DNA of 64,000 bases from Pseudomonas plecoglossicida NBRC 103162 = DSM 15088 (lineage in GTDB: Bacteria > Pseudomonadota > Gammaproteobacteria > Pseudomonadales > Pseudomonadaceae). A program made the translations under genes and the position numbers. The notes beneath the pieces were generated by a model. The model made no database searches and was not told the origin of the DNA. It saw only the letters and a program-made list of their open reading frames with translations. The stretch lies in NCBI RefSeq assembly GCF_000730665.1, contig NZ_BBIV01000033.1, positions 1 through 64,000 of the forward strand, read 5' to 3'. Of this stretch, positions 1 to 12,366 are shown one piece after another. How positions within the stretch are numbered: position 1 is the first letter of the stretch; each line of letters starts with the position of its first letter.

Positions 1-19
1 GGGGCGGTGGTGACTTTTT

Positions 20-49
20 TGTGGGAGCCGGCTTGCCGGTGATGAGGCC
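20..49 (+). repeat. REP element (single)
   Basis: Copy of the GTGGGAGCCGGCTTGCCGG-type palindromic repeat that recurs at 14856, 18019, 46936, 50945 and 54621. The CCGGC-TT-GCCGG core forms a short hairpin. It lies downstream of brnQ, the usual extragenic position. Confidence 0.85.
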
Positions 50-63
50 AGTGCAGACAAACA

Positions 64-95
64 AAAACCCCGCATCCTTGCGAATGCGGGGTTTT
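64..95. terminator. Bidirectional rho-independent terminator downstream of brnQ
   Basis: A 12-bp perfect stem (AAAACCCCGCAT at 64-75 paired with ATGCGGGGTTTT at 84-95) encloses an 8-nt loop and is flanked by A and T runs, so it can work in both directions. It follows the brnQ stop by about 65 nt. Confidence 0.85.
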
Positions 96-160
96 CTGGT
101 CTGCACCCATGGCGCGCACCCTACGGCTTGTGGCCGGTGCCGCCCTCAGGTTTCAACCCA

Positions 161-1474
161 TCAGGCCAACGCTTCGCGCGGCTTGCCAAGCATGCGGTCG
201 CAGACCACGGCCCCCACCAGCGTCACCACCGAAGGTACCAGCCAGGCCAGGCCCTGGTCGCTCAGCGGCAGATGGGCCATGAAGTCCGGCAGTACGTGGG
301 CGAGGTTGCTGCCCTTGATCGCATCGACGATACCGAACACCAGCGATACCAGCATGACCGGCGCGAGGATGCGCGTTGGCGAATTCCACAGGTCTTTGAC
401 GAAGCTCAGGCCCACCACCACGATGCACGGCGGGTAGATGGCGGTCAGCACCGGGATCGAGAACATGATCAGCTTGGTCAGGCCCAGGTTGGAGATCACC
501 AGCGAGAAGCCCGCCAGGATCACCACCAGCGTGCGGTACGACAGCGGCAGCATCTGGCTGAAGTATTCGGCGCAGGCGCAGGTCAGGCCAACGGCAGTCA
601 CTAGGCAGGCCAGGGCGATCAGTACGGCCAGGAAACCACTGCCGAGCGAGCCGAAGGTGTGCTGCACGTATGCGTGCAGTACCGCTGCGCCGTTGGTGGC
701 GCCTGCGGCGATTTCGTGGCTGCCGGCGCCCAGGCGGAACAGGCTGATGTACACCAGCGCCAGGCCGACACCGGCGATCAGGCCGGCGATGATGGCGTAG
801 CGGGTGATCAGCTTCGGCGACTCGACACCGCGCGAGCGGATGGCGTTGACGATGACGATACCGAATACCAGGGCACCGAGGGTATCCATGGTCAGGTAGC
901 CATCGGAGAAGCCCTTGGAGAACGCAGCGGCAGCATAAGCCGGCTGCGCTTCACCAATGGTCCCGGCAGGCAGCGCGAAGGCGGCAATGGCGAGCACGGC
1001 CAGGGCGATGATCTTCAGCGGCGCCAGGAAGCGACCCACGGTGTCGAGCAACTTGCCCGGGTACATGGACACTGCCAGTACCACGATGAAGTACACCAGG
1101 CTGTAGATGAACAGTGCCAGCGGGCTTTCGCCGGTCAGCGGCGCCACACCCACTTCGAACGACACGGTCGCGGTGCGCGGGGTCGCGAACAGCGGGCCGA
1201 CCGAGAGGTAGCACACGGCCGCCAACAGCCCACCGAAGAACTTGCCGATCGGGCTGCTCAGGGCATCCATGCCGCCACCGACCTTGGCCAGGGCGACAAC
1301 GGTGATGACCGGCAGACCCACTGCGGTCACCAGGAAGCCCAAGGCTGCCATCCAGACATGCGGACCGGATTGCAGGCCAACGATAGGCGGGAAGATGATA
1401 TTGCCGGCGCCCACGAAAAGCGCGAACGTCATAAAGCCAAGCGCCAGGATATCCTGGCCTTTTAAAACTTTCAT
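161..1474 (-). CDS. brnQ: Branched-chain amino acid:cation symporter BrnQ
   Basis: Inner-membrane carrier that imports leucine, isoleucine and valine with Na+ or H+ (LIVCS family). The 437-residue product is almost entirely hydrophobic with about 12 membrane segments, starts with a short cytoplasmic stretch, and carries the family signature GAGNIIFPP near residue 22. Length matches family members. It stands alone between the TCA operon and the window edge, with its own terminator at 64-95. The ATG at 1474 is used; upstream of it I see only a weak ribosome site. The family assignment is firm; substrate preference among the three amino acids cannot be read from sequence. Confidence 0.93.
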   Translation of the reverse strand: MKVLKGQDILALGFMTFALFVGAGNIIFPPIVGLQSGPHVWMAALGFLVTAVGLPVITVVALAKVGGGMDALSSPIGKFFGGLLAAVCYLSVGPLFATPRTATVSFEVGVAPLTGESPLALFIYSLVYFIVVLAVSMYPGKLLDTVGRFLAPLKIIALAVLAIAAFALPAGTIGEAQPAYAAAAFSKGFSDGYLTMDTLGALVFGIVIVNAIRSRGVESPKLITRYAIIAGLIAGVGLALVYISLFRLGAGSHEIAAGATNGAAVLHAYVQHTFGSLGSGFLAVLIALACLVTAVGLTCACAEYFSQMLPLSYRTLVVILAGFSLVISNLGLTKLIMFSIPVLTAIYPPCIVVVGLSFVKDLWNSPTRILAPVMLVSLVFGIVDAIKGSNLAHVLPDFMAHLPLSDQGLAWLVPSVVTLVGAVVCDRMLGKPREALA

Positions 1475-1784
1475 TTAGGATAGTACCACACTGCTGAAAT
1501 CGGGATTCGAGAAGGGATTTCCCCATGGATGAGGGAAATGCTGCCCGGCTTGATAGGCCAGACCCGTTTAGCGTGTCGTTCCCTTTTGGGGTACGGGCAC
1601 AGAGTGAGCGCGTAGATTAACCGTTTTACCCGGCAAACGCACTGCCATGGTGCTGCTTGTCCGATGTGCGTACATGTTTGTCGTCTGAGTGAGCGATGAG
1701 GCCAGTGCGGCCACTCCCCAATCCCAGAAACGACAAAGGCCACCCGAAGGTGGCCTCTGTGCGCGTGGGGGTACTATGTGTTAC
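1475..1784. other. Intergenic region between brnQ and sucD (310 bp)
   Basis: Holds the brnQ upstream region and, at its sucD end, the sucD terminator hairpin (1737-1756). I see no convincing coding sequence, and no promoter that I would commit to for brnQ. Confidence 0.6.
1737..1756 (-). terminator. Probable terminator of the sdh-suc operon
   Basis: Eight-bp perfect stem AGGCCACC/GGTGGCCT around a CGAA (TTCG on the minus strand) tetraloop, followed on the minus strand by TTTGTCGTTT. It lies about 30 nt after the sucD stop. The U tract is interrupted, so termination may be partial. Confidence 0.7.
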
Positions 1785-2669
1785 TTACTTCTTGGCTTCC
1801 CAGCCAGTCAGCTCGGCCAGGGCCTTGCCGATGTCAGCCAGGGAACGCACGGTCTTCACACCAGCGTCCTGCAGGGCGGCGAACTTCTCGTCCGCAGTGC
1901 CCTTGCCGCCGGAGATGATGGCGCCAGCGTGGCCCATGCGCTTGCCCGCAGGTGCGGTAACACCGGCGATGTAGGAAACGACTGGCTTGGTCACGTTGGC
2001 CTTGATGTAGGCCGCGGCTTCTTCTTCAGCCGAACCGCCGATCTCACCGATCATGACGATCGCTTCGGTCTTCGGGTCTTCCTGGAACAGCTTCAGGATG
2101 TCGATGAAGTTGGAACCCGGGATCGGGTCACCGCCGATGCCGACGCAGGTCGACTGGCCGAAACCGGCGTCGGTGGTCTGCTTCACAGCTTCGTAGGTCA
2201 GGGTGCCGGAACGCGAAACGATACCGACCTTGCCTGGCAGGTGGATGTGACCTGGCATGATGCCGATCTTGCACTCGCCCGGAGTGATCACGCCTGGGCA
2301 GTTAGGGCCGATCAGGGTCACGCCCAGTTCGTCGCACTTGACCTTGGCGTCCAGCATGTCGAGGGTAGGAATACCTTCGGTGATGCAGACGATCAGCTTG
2401 ATGCCGCCGAAGGCCGCTTCCAGGATCGAGTCCTTGCAGAAAGGAGCCGGAACGTAGATGACCGAAGCGTCAGCGCCGGTAGCTTCTACCGCTTCTTTCA
2501 CGGTGTTGAACACCGGCAGGCCCAGGTGAGTGGTGCCGCCTTTGCCTGGGGTCACGCCGCCAACCATCTTGGTGCCGTAGGCGATGGCTTGTTCGGAGTG
2601 GAAAGTACCCTGCGAGCCGGTGAAGCCCTGGCAGATGACTTTGGTGTCTTTATTGATCAGGACGCTCAT
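1785..2669 (-). CDS. sucD: Succinyl-CoA synthetase alpha subunit
   Basis: Catalyses, with SucC, succinyl-CoA + ADP + Pi to succinate + ATP + CoA in the TCA cycle. The 294-residue protein has the N-terminal CoA-binding Rossmann fold, the [10 protein letters not shown] segment around residue 150, and the phospho-histidine in [16 protein letters not shown] (His247). Length is standard for the family. The start ATG shares one base with the sucC stop (TAATG), indicating translational coupling. Last gene of the nine-gene TCA operon; the hairpin at 1737-1756 follows. Confidence 0.97.
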   Translation of the reverse strand: MSVLINKDTKVICQGFTGSQGTFHSEQAIAYGTKMVGGVTPGKGGTTHLGLPVFNTVKEAVEATGADASVIYVPAPFCKDSILEAAFGGIKLIVCITEGIPTLDMLDAKVKCDELGVTLIGPNCPGVITPGECKIGIMPGHIHLPGKVGIVSRSGTLTYEAVKQTTDAGFGQSTCVGIGGDPIPGSNFIDILKLFQEDPKTEAIVMIGEIGGSAEEEAAAYIKANVTKPVVSYIAGVTAPAGKRMGHAGAIISGGKGTADEKFAALQDAGVKTVRSLADIGKALAELTGWEAKK

Positions 2670-3835
2670 TACTTGCCCTCCGCAGCTTTGACAACTTGTT
2701 GAGCAGCGTCGGTCAGGCTGGTTGCCGCAATGATGTTCAAACCGCTTTCTGCCAGTACTTTAGCGCCCAGTTCGGCGTTGTTGCCTTCGAGGCGAACAAC
2801 AACCGGTACTTTGACGCCGACTTCTTTCACTGCACCGATGATGCCTTCGGCAATCATGTCGCAGCGAACGATGCCGCCGAAGATGTTGACCAGAACGGCC
2901 GCGACATTGCTGTCGGACAGAATGATCTTGAACGCTTCGGTAACGCGCTCTTTGGTAGCGCCACCGCCAACGTCGAGGAAGTTGGCTGGTTTGCCGCCGT
3001 GCAGGTTGACGATGTCCATGGTACCCATGGCCAGGCCGGCACCGTTGACCATGCAGCCGATGTTGCCTTCAAGGGCAACGTAGTTCAGTTCGAACTTGGC
3101 AGCGTGGGCTTCACGGGCGTCGTCCTGGGACGGGTCGTGGAAGGTCTTCAGCTTGGGCTGACGGTACATGGCGTTGGCGTCGATGTTGATCTTGGCATCG
3201 AGGCAGTGCAGGTCGCCGTCGGCCTTGATGACCAGCGGGTTCACTTCCAGCAGCGCCAGGTCGTGATCCTTGAACAGCTTGGCCAGGCCAACGAAGATCT
3301 TGGCGAACTGTTGAACTTGCTTGCCTTCCAGGCCCAGCTGGAATGCCAGCTCGCGACCCTGGAACGGCTGAGCACCGACCAGCGGGTCGATGGTGGCCTT
3401 GAGGATCTTCTCAGGCGTTTCGTGAGCGACTTTCTCGATGTCCACGCCACCTTCGGTGGAGGCCATGAACACGATACGGCGGCTCGAACGATCTACGACA
3501 GCGCCCAGGTACAGCTCTTTGGCGATGTCAGTGCAGGATTCGACCAGAATCTTGGAGACGGGTTGACCGTTGGCATCGGTCTGGTAGGTGACCAGATTCT
3601 TGCCCAACCACTGTGCAGCGAACGCCTTGGCGTCTTCCTTGCTGCGAACCAGCTTGACGCCGCCCGCCTTACCGCGACCACCGGCGTGAACCTGGGCTTT
3701 GACGACCCACTCGGAACCACCGATCTTGTCGCAGGCTTCTGCCGCTTGCTCAGGGGTATCGACTGCGAAACCCTTGGAAACTGGCAGGCCGTATTCAGCG
3801 AACAGCTGCTTACCCTGATACTCGTGAAGATTCAT
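2669..3835 (-). CDS. sucC: Succinyl-CoA synthetase beta subunit
   Basis: Nucleotide-binding (ATP-grasp) subunit that partners SucD. The 388-residue protein begins [12 protein letters not shown], the conserved family N-terminus; an upstream in-frame extension of 21 codons was rejected because it is not family-like. The glycine-rich [10 protein letters not shown] near residue 46 is the ATP-grasp loop and the NIFGGI..C segment near residue 320 is typical of the C-terminal CoA-ligase domain. Located 173 nt downstream of lpdG, so it may be separately tuned although it is on the same strand. Confidence 0.97.
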   Translation of the reverse strand: MNLHEYQGKQLFAEYGLPVSKGFAVDTPEQAAEACDKIGGSEWVVKAQVHAGGRGKAGGVKLVRSKEDAKAFAAQWLGKNLVTYQTDANGQPVSKILVESCTDIAKELYLGAVVDRSSRRIVFMASTEGGVDIEKVAHETPEKILKATIDPLVGAQPFQGRELAFQLGLEGKQVQQFAKIFVGLAKLFKDHDLALLEVNPLVIKADGDLHCLDAKINIDANAMYRQPKLKTFHDPSQDDAREAHAAKFELNYVALEGNIGCMVNGAGLAMGTMDIVNLHGGKPANFLDVGGGATKERVTEAFKIILSDSNVAAVLVNIFGGIVRCDMIAEGIIGAVKEVGVKVPVVVRLEGNNAELGAKVLAESGLNIIAATSLTDAAQQVVKAAEGK

Positions 3836-3977
3836 GCTTTTTACCGTCTTCGTTAGGTACTGCGCTTCGGCGCTGCGCCATTGCTGGCGCCGCACCACCT
3901 GTGACCGATAGACCCCGGGTTATCCCATGTAGTCCGGTCCGGCCGACGTTCCGCGGTGAGTCATGCACGCAAGACTC

Positions 3978-3996
3978 ACGACGGGCAGCCCGCCGT
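3978..3996 (-). other. Hairpin in the lpdG-sucC spacer
   Basis: ACGACGGGC (3978-3986) pairs with GCCCGCCGT (3988-3996), with one G-U-type mismatch and a one-base centre. No T run follows, so this looks more like an RNA processing or stability element than a terminator. Nothing else notable in the 173-bp spacer. Confidence 0.4.
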
Positions 3997-4008
3997 GGTT
4001 TCTTATAA

Positions 4009-5512
<1,504 letters not shown>

Positions 5513-5542
5513 ACCTGCCGCTTGCCGTTTGCAGCTGCGCGA

Positions 5543-6754
5543 TTAGATGTCCAGCAGCAGGCGAGACGGATCTTCCAGCAGGTTCTTGATGGTGACCAGG
5601 AAGGTTACCGCTTCCTTGCCGTCGATCAGGCGGTGATCGTACGACAGCGCCAGGTACATCATCGGGCGGATTACCACCTGGCCGTTGACGGCCATCGGAC
5701 GCTGGATGATGTTGTGCATGCCGAGAATGGCAGCCTGCGGCGGGTTGACGATCGGGGTCGACATCATCGAACCGAAGGTACCACCGTTGGTGATGGTGAA
5801 GGTGCCGCCGGTCATTTCTTCGATCGACAGCTTGCCGTCACGGGCCTTCTTGCCGAAGGTGGCGATGCCGTTCTCGATTTCAGCCAGGCTCATCGACTCG
5901 GCGTTACGCAGCACCGGTACCACCAGGCCACGGTCGCTGGAGACGGCAACGCCGACGTCGGCGAAGCCGTGGTAGACGATGTCGTTGCCGTCGATCGACG
6001 CATTGACTGCCGGGAAGCGCTTCAGCGCTTCGGTGGCGGCCTTGACGAAGAACGACATGAAGCCCAGGCGCACGCCGTTGTGGGTCTTCTCGAACAGGTC
6101 CTTGTACTTCGAACGCAGGGCCATGACTTCGGTCATGTCGACTTCGTTGAAGGTGGTCAGCATCGCCATGTTCGACTGGGCTTCGACCAGACGCTCGGCG
6201 ATCTTGGCACGCAGGCGGGTCATCGGTACGCGCTTCTCGGTGCGGTCGCCAGCGGCGGTCACGACCGGAGCAGCGGCAGCAGCGGCAGGCTTGGCAGCCG
6301 GAGCGGCGGCAGGTGCCGACTTCTTGTTGGCAACCGCGGCAACCACGTCTTCCTTGGTCACGCGACCACCTTTGCCGGTACCGGCAACGGTAGCCAGGTC
6401 GATGCCGTTCTCTTCAGCCAGCTTGCGTGCGGCTGGAGCGGCGACCGGGTCGTCTTCGCCAGCGTCGGCGGCAGCGGCAGCCGGAGCAGCAGCGGCTGGA
6501 GCGGCGGCGGCAGCGCCACCTTCAACGATCGAACCCAATACTTCGTCGGACAGGACGGTGTCGCCCTCGCCCTTGACGATGGCACCCAGCACACCGTCAG
6601 CGGTGGCCAGCACTTCCAGGACGACCTTGTCGGTCTCGATGTCGACGATCAGCTCGTCACGCTTGACGGCTTCGCCCGGCTGCTTGTGCCAGGTGGCAAC
6701 GGTGCCGTCGGCAACCGATTCCGGGAAGGTTGGGGCTTTGATCTCGATAGCCAT
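5543..6754 (-). CDS. sucB: 2-Oxoglutarate dehydrogenase E2 (dihydrolipoyl succinyltransferase)
   Basis: Core of the 2-oxoglutarate dehydrogenase complex; transfers succinyl from lipoamide to CoA. 403 residues: an N-terminal lipoyl domain with the lipoylated Lys43 in ETDKVV, an Ala/Pro-rich linker (about residues 80-110), a peripheral-subunit-binding domain ([12 protein letters not shown]), a second Ala-rich linker, and the catalytic acyltransferase domain ending in [11 protein letters not shown]. The ribosome site AAGGAA lies 9 nt before the ATG. 42 nt downstream of sucA. Confidence 0.97.
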   Translation of the reverse strand: MAIEIKAPTFPESVADGTVATWHKQPGEAVKRDELIVDIETDKVVLEVLATADGVLGAIVKGEGDTVLSDEVLGSIVEGGAAAAAPAAAAPAAAAADAGEDDPVAAPAARKLAEENGIDLATVAGTGKGGRVTKEDVVAAVANKKSAPAAAPAAKPAAAAAAPVVTAAGDRTEKRVPMTRLRAKIAERLVEAQSNMAMLTTFNEVDMTEVMALRSKYKDLFEKTHNGVRLGFMSFFVKAATEALKRFPAVNASIDGNDIVYHGFADVGVAVSSDRGLVVPVLRNAESMSLAEIENGIATFGKKARDGKLSIEEMTGGTFTITNGGTFGSMMSTPIVNPPQAAILGMHNIIQRPMAVNGQVVIRPMMYLALSYDHRLIDGKEAVTFLVTIKNLLEDPSRLLLDI

Positions 6755-6796
6755 TATCAGTGTTTCCTTAAATTCGGTTTCAGGTGCGCGAAGGCG

Positions 6797-9628
6797 TTAG
6801 ACAGTGAAGGCGTCTTGCAGCAGTTTTTCCTGCTGTTCGGCGTGCTTCGAAGCGTAACCACAGGCTGGCGCGGCAGAAGCGTCGCGGCCAGCGTATTCCA
6901 GGACCAGTGCCTTGTTGTGGCGGCCCAGGATACGGCGCATGTGGTGCTGACTGCTGTACCAGGCGCCCTGGTTCATCGGCTCTTCCTGACACCAGACCGC
7001 ATGCTTGAGGTTGCTGTACTGCGCCAGGATTTCGACCAGGTCGTCCTCAGGGAACGGATACAGCTGCTCGATACGCAGGATCGCGATGTCTTCGCGGCCT
7101 TCGGCACGGCGTTTTTCCAGCAGGTCGTAGTAGACCTTGCCGCTGCACAGGACCAGGCGTTCGACCTTGGCCGGGTCGATTGCATCGACTTCCGGGATCA
7201 CGGTCTGGAACGAACCTTCTGCCAGGTCTTCCAGCGTCGAGATGGCCAGCTTGTGGCGCAGCAGCGACTTCGGTGTCAGGACGACCAGCGGCTTGCGCAG
7301 CGGGCGGATGACCTGACGACGCAGCAGGTGGTAGATCTGTGCCGGGGTGGTCGGTACGCAGACCTGGATGTTGTGCTCGGCGCACAGCTGCAGGTAACGC
7401 TCCAGGCGCGCGGAGGAGTGCTCCGGCCCCTGCCCTTCGTAGCCGTGTGGCAGCAGCATGGTCAGACCGCACAGGCGGCCCCACTTGTGCTCGCCGCTGG
7501 TGATGAACTGGTCGATCACCACTTGCGCACCGTTGGCGAAGTCGCCGAACTGGGCTTCCCAGATCACCAGCGCGTTCGGCGTGGTGGTCGAGTAGCCATA
7601 TTCGAAGGCCAGTACTGCTTCTTCCGACAGGAAGGAGTCGTACAGGTCGAAGCGCGGCTGGCCCGGGAACAGGTTCTGCAGCGGTACGTAGGTGCTGGCG
7701 TCCTTCTGGTTGTGCAACACCGCGTGGCGGTGCGAGAAGGTGCCACGGCCGATGTCCTGGCCGGTCATGCGGATCGGGTGACCTTCGAACTGCAGGGTGG
7801 CGTAGGCCATGGTCTCTGCATAACCCCAGTTGATCGGCAAGCCACCGGCCTGCATCTTCTGGCGGTCTTCGTAGATCTTCGAGACCTGACGCTGGACGAC
7901 GAAGCCTTCTGGCAGTTCCAGCAGCTTGGCCGACAGTTCCTGCAGGGTCTTGAGGTCGAAGCGGGTGTCGTGACGCGCGGTCCAGGCATGGCCCAGGTAC
8001 GGACGCCAGTCGACGAACAGCTCGCGGTTCGGCTCCTTGACCAGGCTCTTCACCACGTGCAGGCCGTTGTCCAGCGCGTTGCGGTACTCGTCGATCTTGG
8101 CCTGGGCACGCTCGGCGTCGATGCGACCGGCCTGGATCAGCGCTTCGGCGTACAGCTCACGGGTGGTGCGCTGCTTGCTGATCTGCTGGTACATCAGCGG
8201 CTGGGTACCGTTCGGCTCGTCGGCCTCGTTGTGGCCGCGACGACGGTAGCAGACCAGGTCGATGACCACGTCACGCTTGAACTGCATGCGGTAGTCGACA
8301 GCCAGCTGGGTCACGAACAGGACCGCTTCCGGATCGTCGCCGTTCACGTGCAGGATCGGCGCCTGGATCATCTTGGCAACGTCGGTGGCATACTCGGTGG
8401 AGCGCGAGTCCAGCGGGTTGCTGATGGTGAAACCGACCTGGTTGTTGATCACGATGTGCACGGTGCCGCCGGTCTTGAAACCGCGGGTCTGCGACATCTG
8501 GAAGGTTTCCATGACCACGCCCTGGCCGGCGAAGGCAGCGTCACCGTGGATCGAGATCGGCAGCACCTTGTCGCCGACGGTGTCGTTGCGACGGTCCTGG
8601 CGAGCACGTACCGAACCTTCCACCACTGGCGAGACGATCTCCAGGTGGGACGGGTTGAACGCCATGGCCAGGTGGACTTCGCCGCCCGGGGTCATCACGT
8701 TGGAGGAGAAGCCCTGGTGATACTTCACGTCACCGGAGCCCAGCTCGTTCATCTTCTTGCCTTCGAACTCGTCGAACAGCTCGCGCGGGTTCTTGCCGAA
8801 GGTGTTGACCAGGACGTTGAGACGGCCGCGGTGGGCCATGCCGATCACAACTTCCTTGGTGCCATAGGAGCCGGAGCGCTGGATCATTTCGTCCAGCATC
8901 GGGATCAGGCTTTCGCCACCCTCCAGGCCGAAGCGCTTGGTGCCTGGGTACTTGGTGCCCAGGTACTTCTCAAGGCCCTCACCGGCGGTCACGCGCTCGA
9001 GCAGGTGAGCCTGCACGTCGGCGGAAAACTCCGGACGACCGCGCACGCTTTCCAGGCGCTGCTGGAACCAGCTGCGCTGCTCGGAATCGGTGATGTGGGT
9101 GAACTCGGTGCCAATGGTGCGACAATATGTCTTCTGGAGTGCCTCGAAGATGTCGCGTAGGCTCGCTTCCTCTTTGCCGATGAACAGGTCGCCGGCACGG
9201 AAGGTCGTATCAAGATCGGCATTGGTCAAGCCGTAGTGATTGATCGACAGGTCTACGGGCGCAGGGCGCTGCCACAACCCCAACGGGTCGAGCTTGGCAG
9301 CCTGATGGCCGCGCATACGATAGGCCTGGATCAGTCGCAGAACTTCAACCTGCTTCTTCTCGTGTTCTGTGCTCACGCTCCCGGCGGATACCGGTTGGGC
9401 GCGGCGCTGGTTCTTTGCCAGCAGTACGAAATGGTCGCGGATCGTCGAGTGCGATACATCGGTAGCGGTGCTGCCATCAGCAGGCAACTTCTGGAAGTAA
9501 GTGCGCCACTCTTCTGGCACAGCGTTAGGGTCGTGCAGGTAGAGCTCGTAGAGCTCTTCCACATATGCAGCGTTACCACCTGAAAGGTGGGCGCTTTCCC
9601 ACATGCGCTGCATCACGCTTTCTTGCAT
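6797..9628 (-). CDS. sucA: 2-Oxoglutarate dehydrogenase E1 (thiamine-dependent)
   Basis: Decarboxylates 2-oxoglutarate using thiamine diphosphate and succinylates the SucB lipoyl arm. 943 residues, the normal length. N-terminal SucA motif (YVEELYELYLHDP), HRGRLNVLVN, the TPP-binding GDAAFAGQGVVMETF segment and NNQVGFT follow in order. A GAGG ribosome site precedes the ATG at 9628. It follows sdhB after 246 nt of hairpin-containing spacer. Confidence 0.97.
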   Translation of the reverse strand: MQESVMQRMWESAHLSGGNAAYVEELYELYLHDPNAVPEEWRTYFQKLPADGSTATDVSHSTIRDHFVLLAKNQRRAQPVSAGSVSTEHEKKQVEVLRLIQAYRMRGHQAAKLDPLGLWQRPAPVDLSINHYGLTNADLDTTFRAGDLFIGKEEASLRDIFEALQKTYCRTIGTEFTHITDSEQRSWFQQRLESVRGRPEFSADVQAHLLERVTAGEGLEKYLGTKYPGTKRFGLEGGESLIPMLDEMIQRSGSYGTKEVVIGMAHRGRLNVLVNTFGKNPRELFDEFEGKKMNELGSGDVKYHQGFSSNVMTPGGEVHLAMAFNPSHLEIVSPVVEGSVRARQDRRNDTVGDKVLPISIHGDAAFAGQGVVMETFQMSQTRGFKTGGTVHIVINNQVGFTISNPLDSRSTEYATDVAKMIQAPILHVNGDDPEAVLFVTQLAVDYRMQFKRDVVIDLVCYRRRGHNEADEPNGTQPLMYQQISKQRTTRELYAEALIQAGRIDAERAQAKIDEYRNALDNGLHVVKSLVKEPNRELFVDWRPYLGHAWTARHDTRFDLKTLQELSAKLLELPEGFVVQRQVSKIYEDRQKMQAGGLPINWGYAETMAYATLQFEGHPIRMTGQDIGRGTFSHRHAVLHNQKDASTYVPLQNLFPGQPRFDLYDSFLSEEAVLAFEYGYSTTTPNALVIWEAQFGDFANGAQVVIDQFITSGEHKWGRLCGLTMLLPHGYEGQGPEHSSARLERYLQLCAEHNIQVCVPTTPAQIYHLLRRQVIRPLRKPLVVLTPKSLLRHKLAISTLEDLAEGSFQTVIPEVDAIDPAKVERLVLCSGKVYYDLLEKRRAEGREDIAILRIEQLYPFPEDDLVEILAQYSNLKHAVWCQEEPMNQGAWYSSQHHMRRILGRHNKALVLEYAGRDASAAPACGYASKHAEQQEKLLQDAFTV

Positions 9629-9874
9629 GCTTGGTCACCCTCGGTTAGGGGACTGATCGGCGAGAGCCAGAGCAAACCTGGAAAAGTCCGAACACAGCGA
9701 CTGAACCACGCCACTTGGATCCTGCTGATTTTCCGGGTACCAGCCCGGAAAGCCCCTGCTGGTCTCATATCTTCATAGGTATCGAGCGCGGGCTTTCTGG
9801 GCCCTTGCTCAGGTTTTACCTCAGTGCGGGCTCACCACCCGCACCTCGGCTTACTGCAGTTACAACACTTTGAA
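9629..9874 (-). other. Structured sdhB-sucA intercistronic spacer
   Basis: No coding sequence. Two perfect hairpins: TTTCCGGG (9730-9737) with CCCGGAAA (9744-9751), and GTGCGGG (9824-9830) with CCCGCAC (9838-9844). Neither has a strong T run on the minus strand. The spacer is the longest inside the operon and could set relative sdh and suc expression or give rise to a 3'-end RNA; this is inference. Confidence 0.5.
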
Positions 9875-10579
9875 TCAGGTGCCGCTTTGCAGCAGCATGT
9901 TACGTACATGGCCGATTGCCTTGGTCGGGTTCAGACCCTTCGGGCAAACGTTCACGCAGTTCATGATCCCGCGGCAGCGGAATACGCTGAACGGGTCATC
10001 CAGGGACGCCAGGCGCTCCTGGGTCTTGGTGTCACGGCTGTCGGCCAGGAAGCGATAGGCCTGCAGCAGGGCGGCGGGGCCCAGGAACTTGTCCGGGTTC
10101 CACCAGAACGACGGGCAGGAGGTCGAGCAGCAGGCGCACAGGATGCACTCGTACAGACCGTCCAGCTTGTCGCGATCTTCCGGCGACTGCAGACGCTCGA
10201 TGGCCGGAGCCGGCGTATCGTTCTGCAGGAATGGCTTCACCTTCTCGTACTGCTTGTAGAAGATGCTCATGTCGACCACCAGGTCACGAATGACCGGCAG
10301 GCCTGGCAGCGGACGCAGAACCAGCTTGTTGCCCTTCACCACACCCGACAGCGGGGTGATGCAGGCCAGGCCGTTCTTGCCGTTCATGTTCATGCCATCG
10401 GAACCGCACACGCCTTCACGGCAGGAACGACGATACGAGAAACCCTCGTCCTTTTCCTTGATCAGCGCCAATACATCCAGAACCATCAGGTCCTTGCCGC
10501 CGGTATCGACGTCGAACGACTCCATCTTGGGCGCCGAGTCGGTGTCCGGGTTGTAACGATAAACTTCGACTTTCAACAT
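9875..10579 (-). CDS. sdhB: Succinate dehydrogenase iron-sulfur subunit
   Basis: Carries electrons from SdhA FAD to ubiquinone through three Fe-S clusters. 234 residues. The [2Fe-2S] motif CREGVCGSDG lies near residue 58, and the CxxCxxC sets CILCACCSTSCP and CVNVCPKG hold the [4Fe-4S] and [3Fe-4S] clusters. The ATG at 10579 was preferred over the in-frame GTG at 10588 because the AAGGG ribosome site is 8 nt from the ATG but abuts the GTG. That ribosome site overlaps the sdhA stop codon. Confidence 0.96.
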   Translation of the reverse strand: MLKVEVYRYNPDTDSAPKMESFDVDTGGKDLMVLDVLALIKEKDEGFSYRRSCREGVCGSDGMNMNGKNGLACITPLSGVVKGNKLVLRPLPGLPVIRDLVVDMSIFYKQYEKVKPFLQNDTPAPAIERLQSPEDRDKLDGLYECILCACCSTSCPSFWWNPDKFLGPAALLQAYRFLADSRDTKTQERLASLDDPFSVFRCRGIMNCVNVCPKGLNPTKAIGHVRNMLLQSGT

Positions 10580-10590
10580 AGCAGCCACCC

Positions 10591-12363
10591 TTAGTAAGTC
10601 CGGACTTTTGGTTCGAAGGCTGGAACAGTCTTCGGCGCAAAGTTGACGCCACGCTTGGCAACGCGCTTCTCACCCGGGTAGTACAGGGTGTGGCACAGCC
10701 AGTTTTCGTCGTCACGGTCTTCGAAGTCTTCACGGGCGTGAGCGCCGCGGGACTCTTTACGGGCTTCGGCCGCAATGGCGGTAGCTTCGGCAACTTCCAG
10801 CAGGTTCTGCAGCTCCAGCGCTTCGATACGCGCGGTGTTGAAGGCCTGGGACTTGTCGTTGATCTTGACGTTGGCGATGCGCTCGCGCAGGCCAGCCAGC
10901 TGCTCGATACCCTTCAGCATGTATTCGCCAGTACGGAATACACCGAAGTAGTTCTGCATGCAGCTCTGCAGTTCGCGCTTGAGGCTTGCAACGTCTTCGC
11001 CAGTGGAACGCTCGTTGAGCTTGTTCAGGCGGCTCAGGGCAACATCGATGTCGGTGTCGCTGGCGTCGAGGTGCTCGATGCCGTCGCTCAGCGCCTTCTC
11101 CAGGTGCAGACCGGCAGCGCGACCGAACACCACCAGGTCGAGCAGCGAGTTGCCGCCCAGGCGGTTGGCACCGTGAACCGATACGCACGCCACTTCACCG
11201 ACCGCGAACAGGCCAGGAATGATGTGATCCTTGCCTTCTTCGTCCATGGTGATGGCCTGGCCATGGATGTTGGTGGCAACGCCACCCATCATGTAGTGGC
11301 AGGTTGGCACGACCGGGACCGGCGCGACCACAGGGTCGACGTGGGCGAAGGTCTTGGACAGTTCGCAGATACCTGGCAGGCGGCTGTGCAGCACTTCCTC
11401 GCCCAGGTGGTCCAGCTTCAGCAGTACGTGGTCCTTGTTCGGGCCCACGCCGTTGCCGGCGATGATTTCCTTGACCATGGAACGGGCGACCACGTCGCGG
11501 CCGGCCAGGTCTTTCGCGTTCGGCGCGTAACGCTCCATGAAGCGCTCGCCGTGGGCGTTGATCAGGTAGCCACCCTCACCGCGGCAACCCTCGGTGACCA
11601 GTACACCGGCGCCGGCGATGCCGGTCGGGTGGAACTGCCACATCTCGATGTCCTGCACCGGCACGCCGGCGCGCAGGGCCATGCCGATACCGTCACCGGT
11701 ATTGATCAGGGCGTTGGTGGTCGAGGCGTAGATACGGCCCGCACCGCCCGTGGCCAGAACGGTGGCCTTGGACTTGATGTACATGGTTTCGCCGGTTTCG
11801 ATGCAGATCGCGATCACACCGACGAAGGCGCCTTCCTGGTTTTTCACCAGGTCGACAGCGTAGTACTCGTTGAGGAAGGTGGTACCTGCCTTCAGGTTGC
11901 CCTGGTACAGGGTGTGCAGCAGCGCGTGACCGGTACGGTCGGAAGCGGCACAGGTACGGGCAGCCTGGCCACCCTTGCCGAAGTCCTTGGACTGGCCACC
12001 GAACGGACGCTGGTAGATACGGCCGGTTTCGGTACGCGAGAACGGCAGGCCCATGTGATCCAGCTCGAAGACCGCGGCCGGGCCTTCCTGACACATGTAT
12101 TCGATAGCGTCCTGGTCACCGATGTAGTCGGAGCCCTTGACGGTATCGTACATGTGCCAGCGCCAGTCGTCGTTCGGGTCGGCCGAAGCGATGGCGCAGG
12201 TGATGCCGCCCTGGGCGGATACGGTGTGCGAACGGGTCGGGAAGACCTTGGTGACCACGGCTGTCTTGTGACCGCCCTGAGCCAGCTGCAGCGCTGCGCG
12301 CATGCCGGCACCGCCGCCACCGATGATGATGGCGTCGAAGGAAATAGTTGGAATGCTAGCCAT
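10591..12363 (-). CDS. sdhA: Succinate dehydrogenase flavoprotein subunit
   Basis: Catalytic subunit of complex II; oxidises succinate to fumarate with covalently bound FAD. 590 residues. The dinucleotide-binding [10 protein letters not shown] lies near residue 15, the FAD-linking histidine is His46 in [10 protein letters not shown], and the substrate-site HPTG and the [13 protein letters not shown] segment near residue 400 are present. It starts 3 nt after the sdhD stop. Confidence 0.97.
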   Translation of the reverse strand: MASIPTISFDAIIIGGGGAGMRAALQLAQGGHKTAVVTKVFPTRSHTVSAQGGITCAIASADPNDDWRWHMYDTVKGSDYIGDQDAIEYMCQEGPAAVFELDHMGLPFSRTETGRIYQRPFGGQSKDFGKGGQAARTCAASDRTGHALLHTLYQGNLKAGTTFLNEYYAVDLVKNQEGAFVGVIAICIETGETMYIKSKATVLATGGAGRIYASTTNALINTGDGIGMALRAGVPVQDIEMWQFHPTGIAGAGVLVTEGCRGEGGYLINAHGERFMERYAPNAKDLAGRDVVARSMVKEIIAGNGVGPNKDHVLLKLDHLGEEVLHSRLPGICELSKTFAHVDPVVAPVPVVPTCHYMMGGVATNIHGQAITMDEEGKDHIIPGLFAVGEVACVSVHGANRLGGNSLLDLVVFGRAAGLHLEKALSDGIEHLDASDTDIDVALSRLNKLNERSTGEDVASLKRELQSCMQNYFGVFRTGEYMLKGIEQLAGLRERIANVKINDKSQAFNTARIEALELQNLLEVAEATAIAAEARKESRGAHAREDFEDRDDENWLCHTLYYPGEKRVAKRGVNFAPKTVPAFEPKVRTY

Positions 12364-12366
12364 GGA

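Noticed and set aside
5522-9160. Very long open frame (about 1,200 codons) on the plus strand opposite sucB and sucA
   Set aside because: Lies antisense to two unmistakable genes; high GC at third positions leaves stop-free antisense frames. No family-like motifs or ribosome site.
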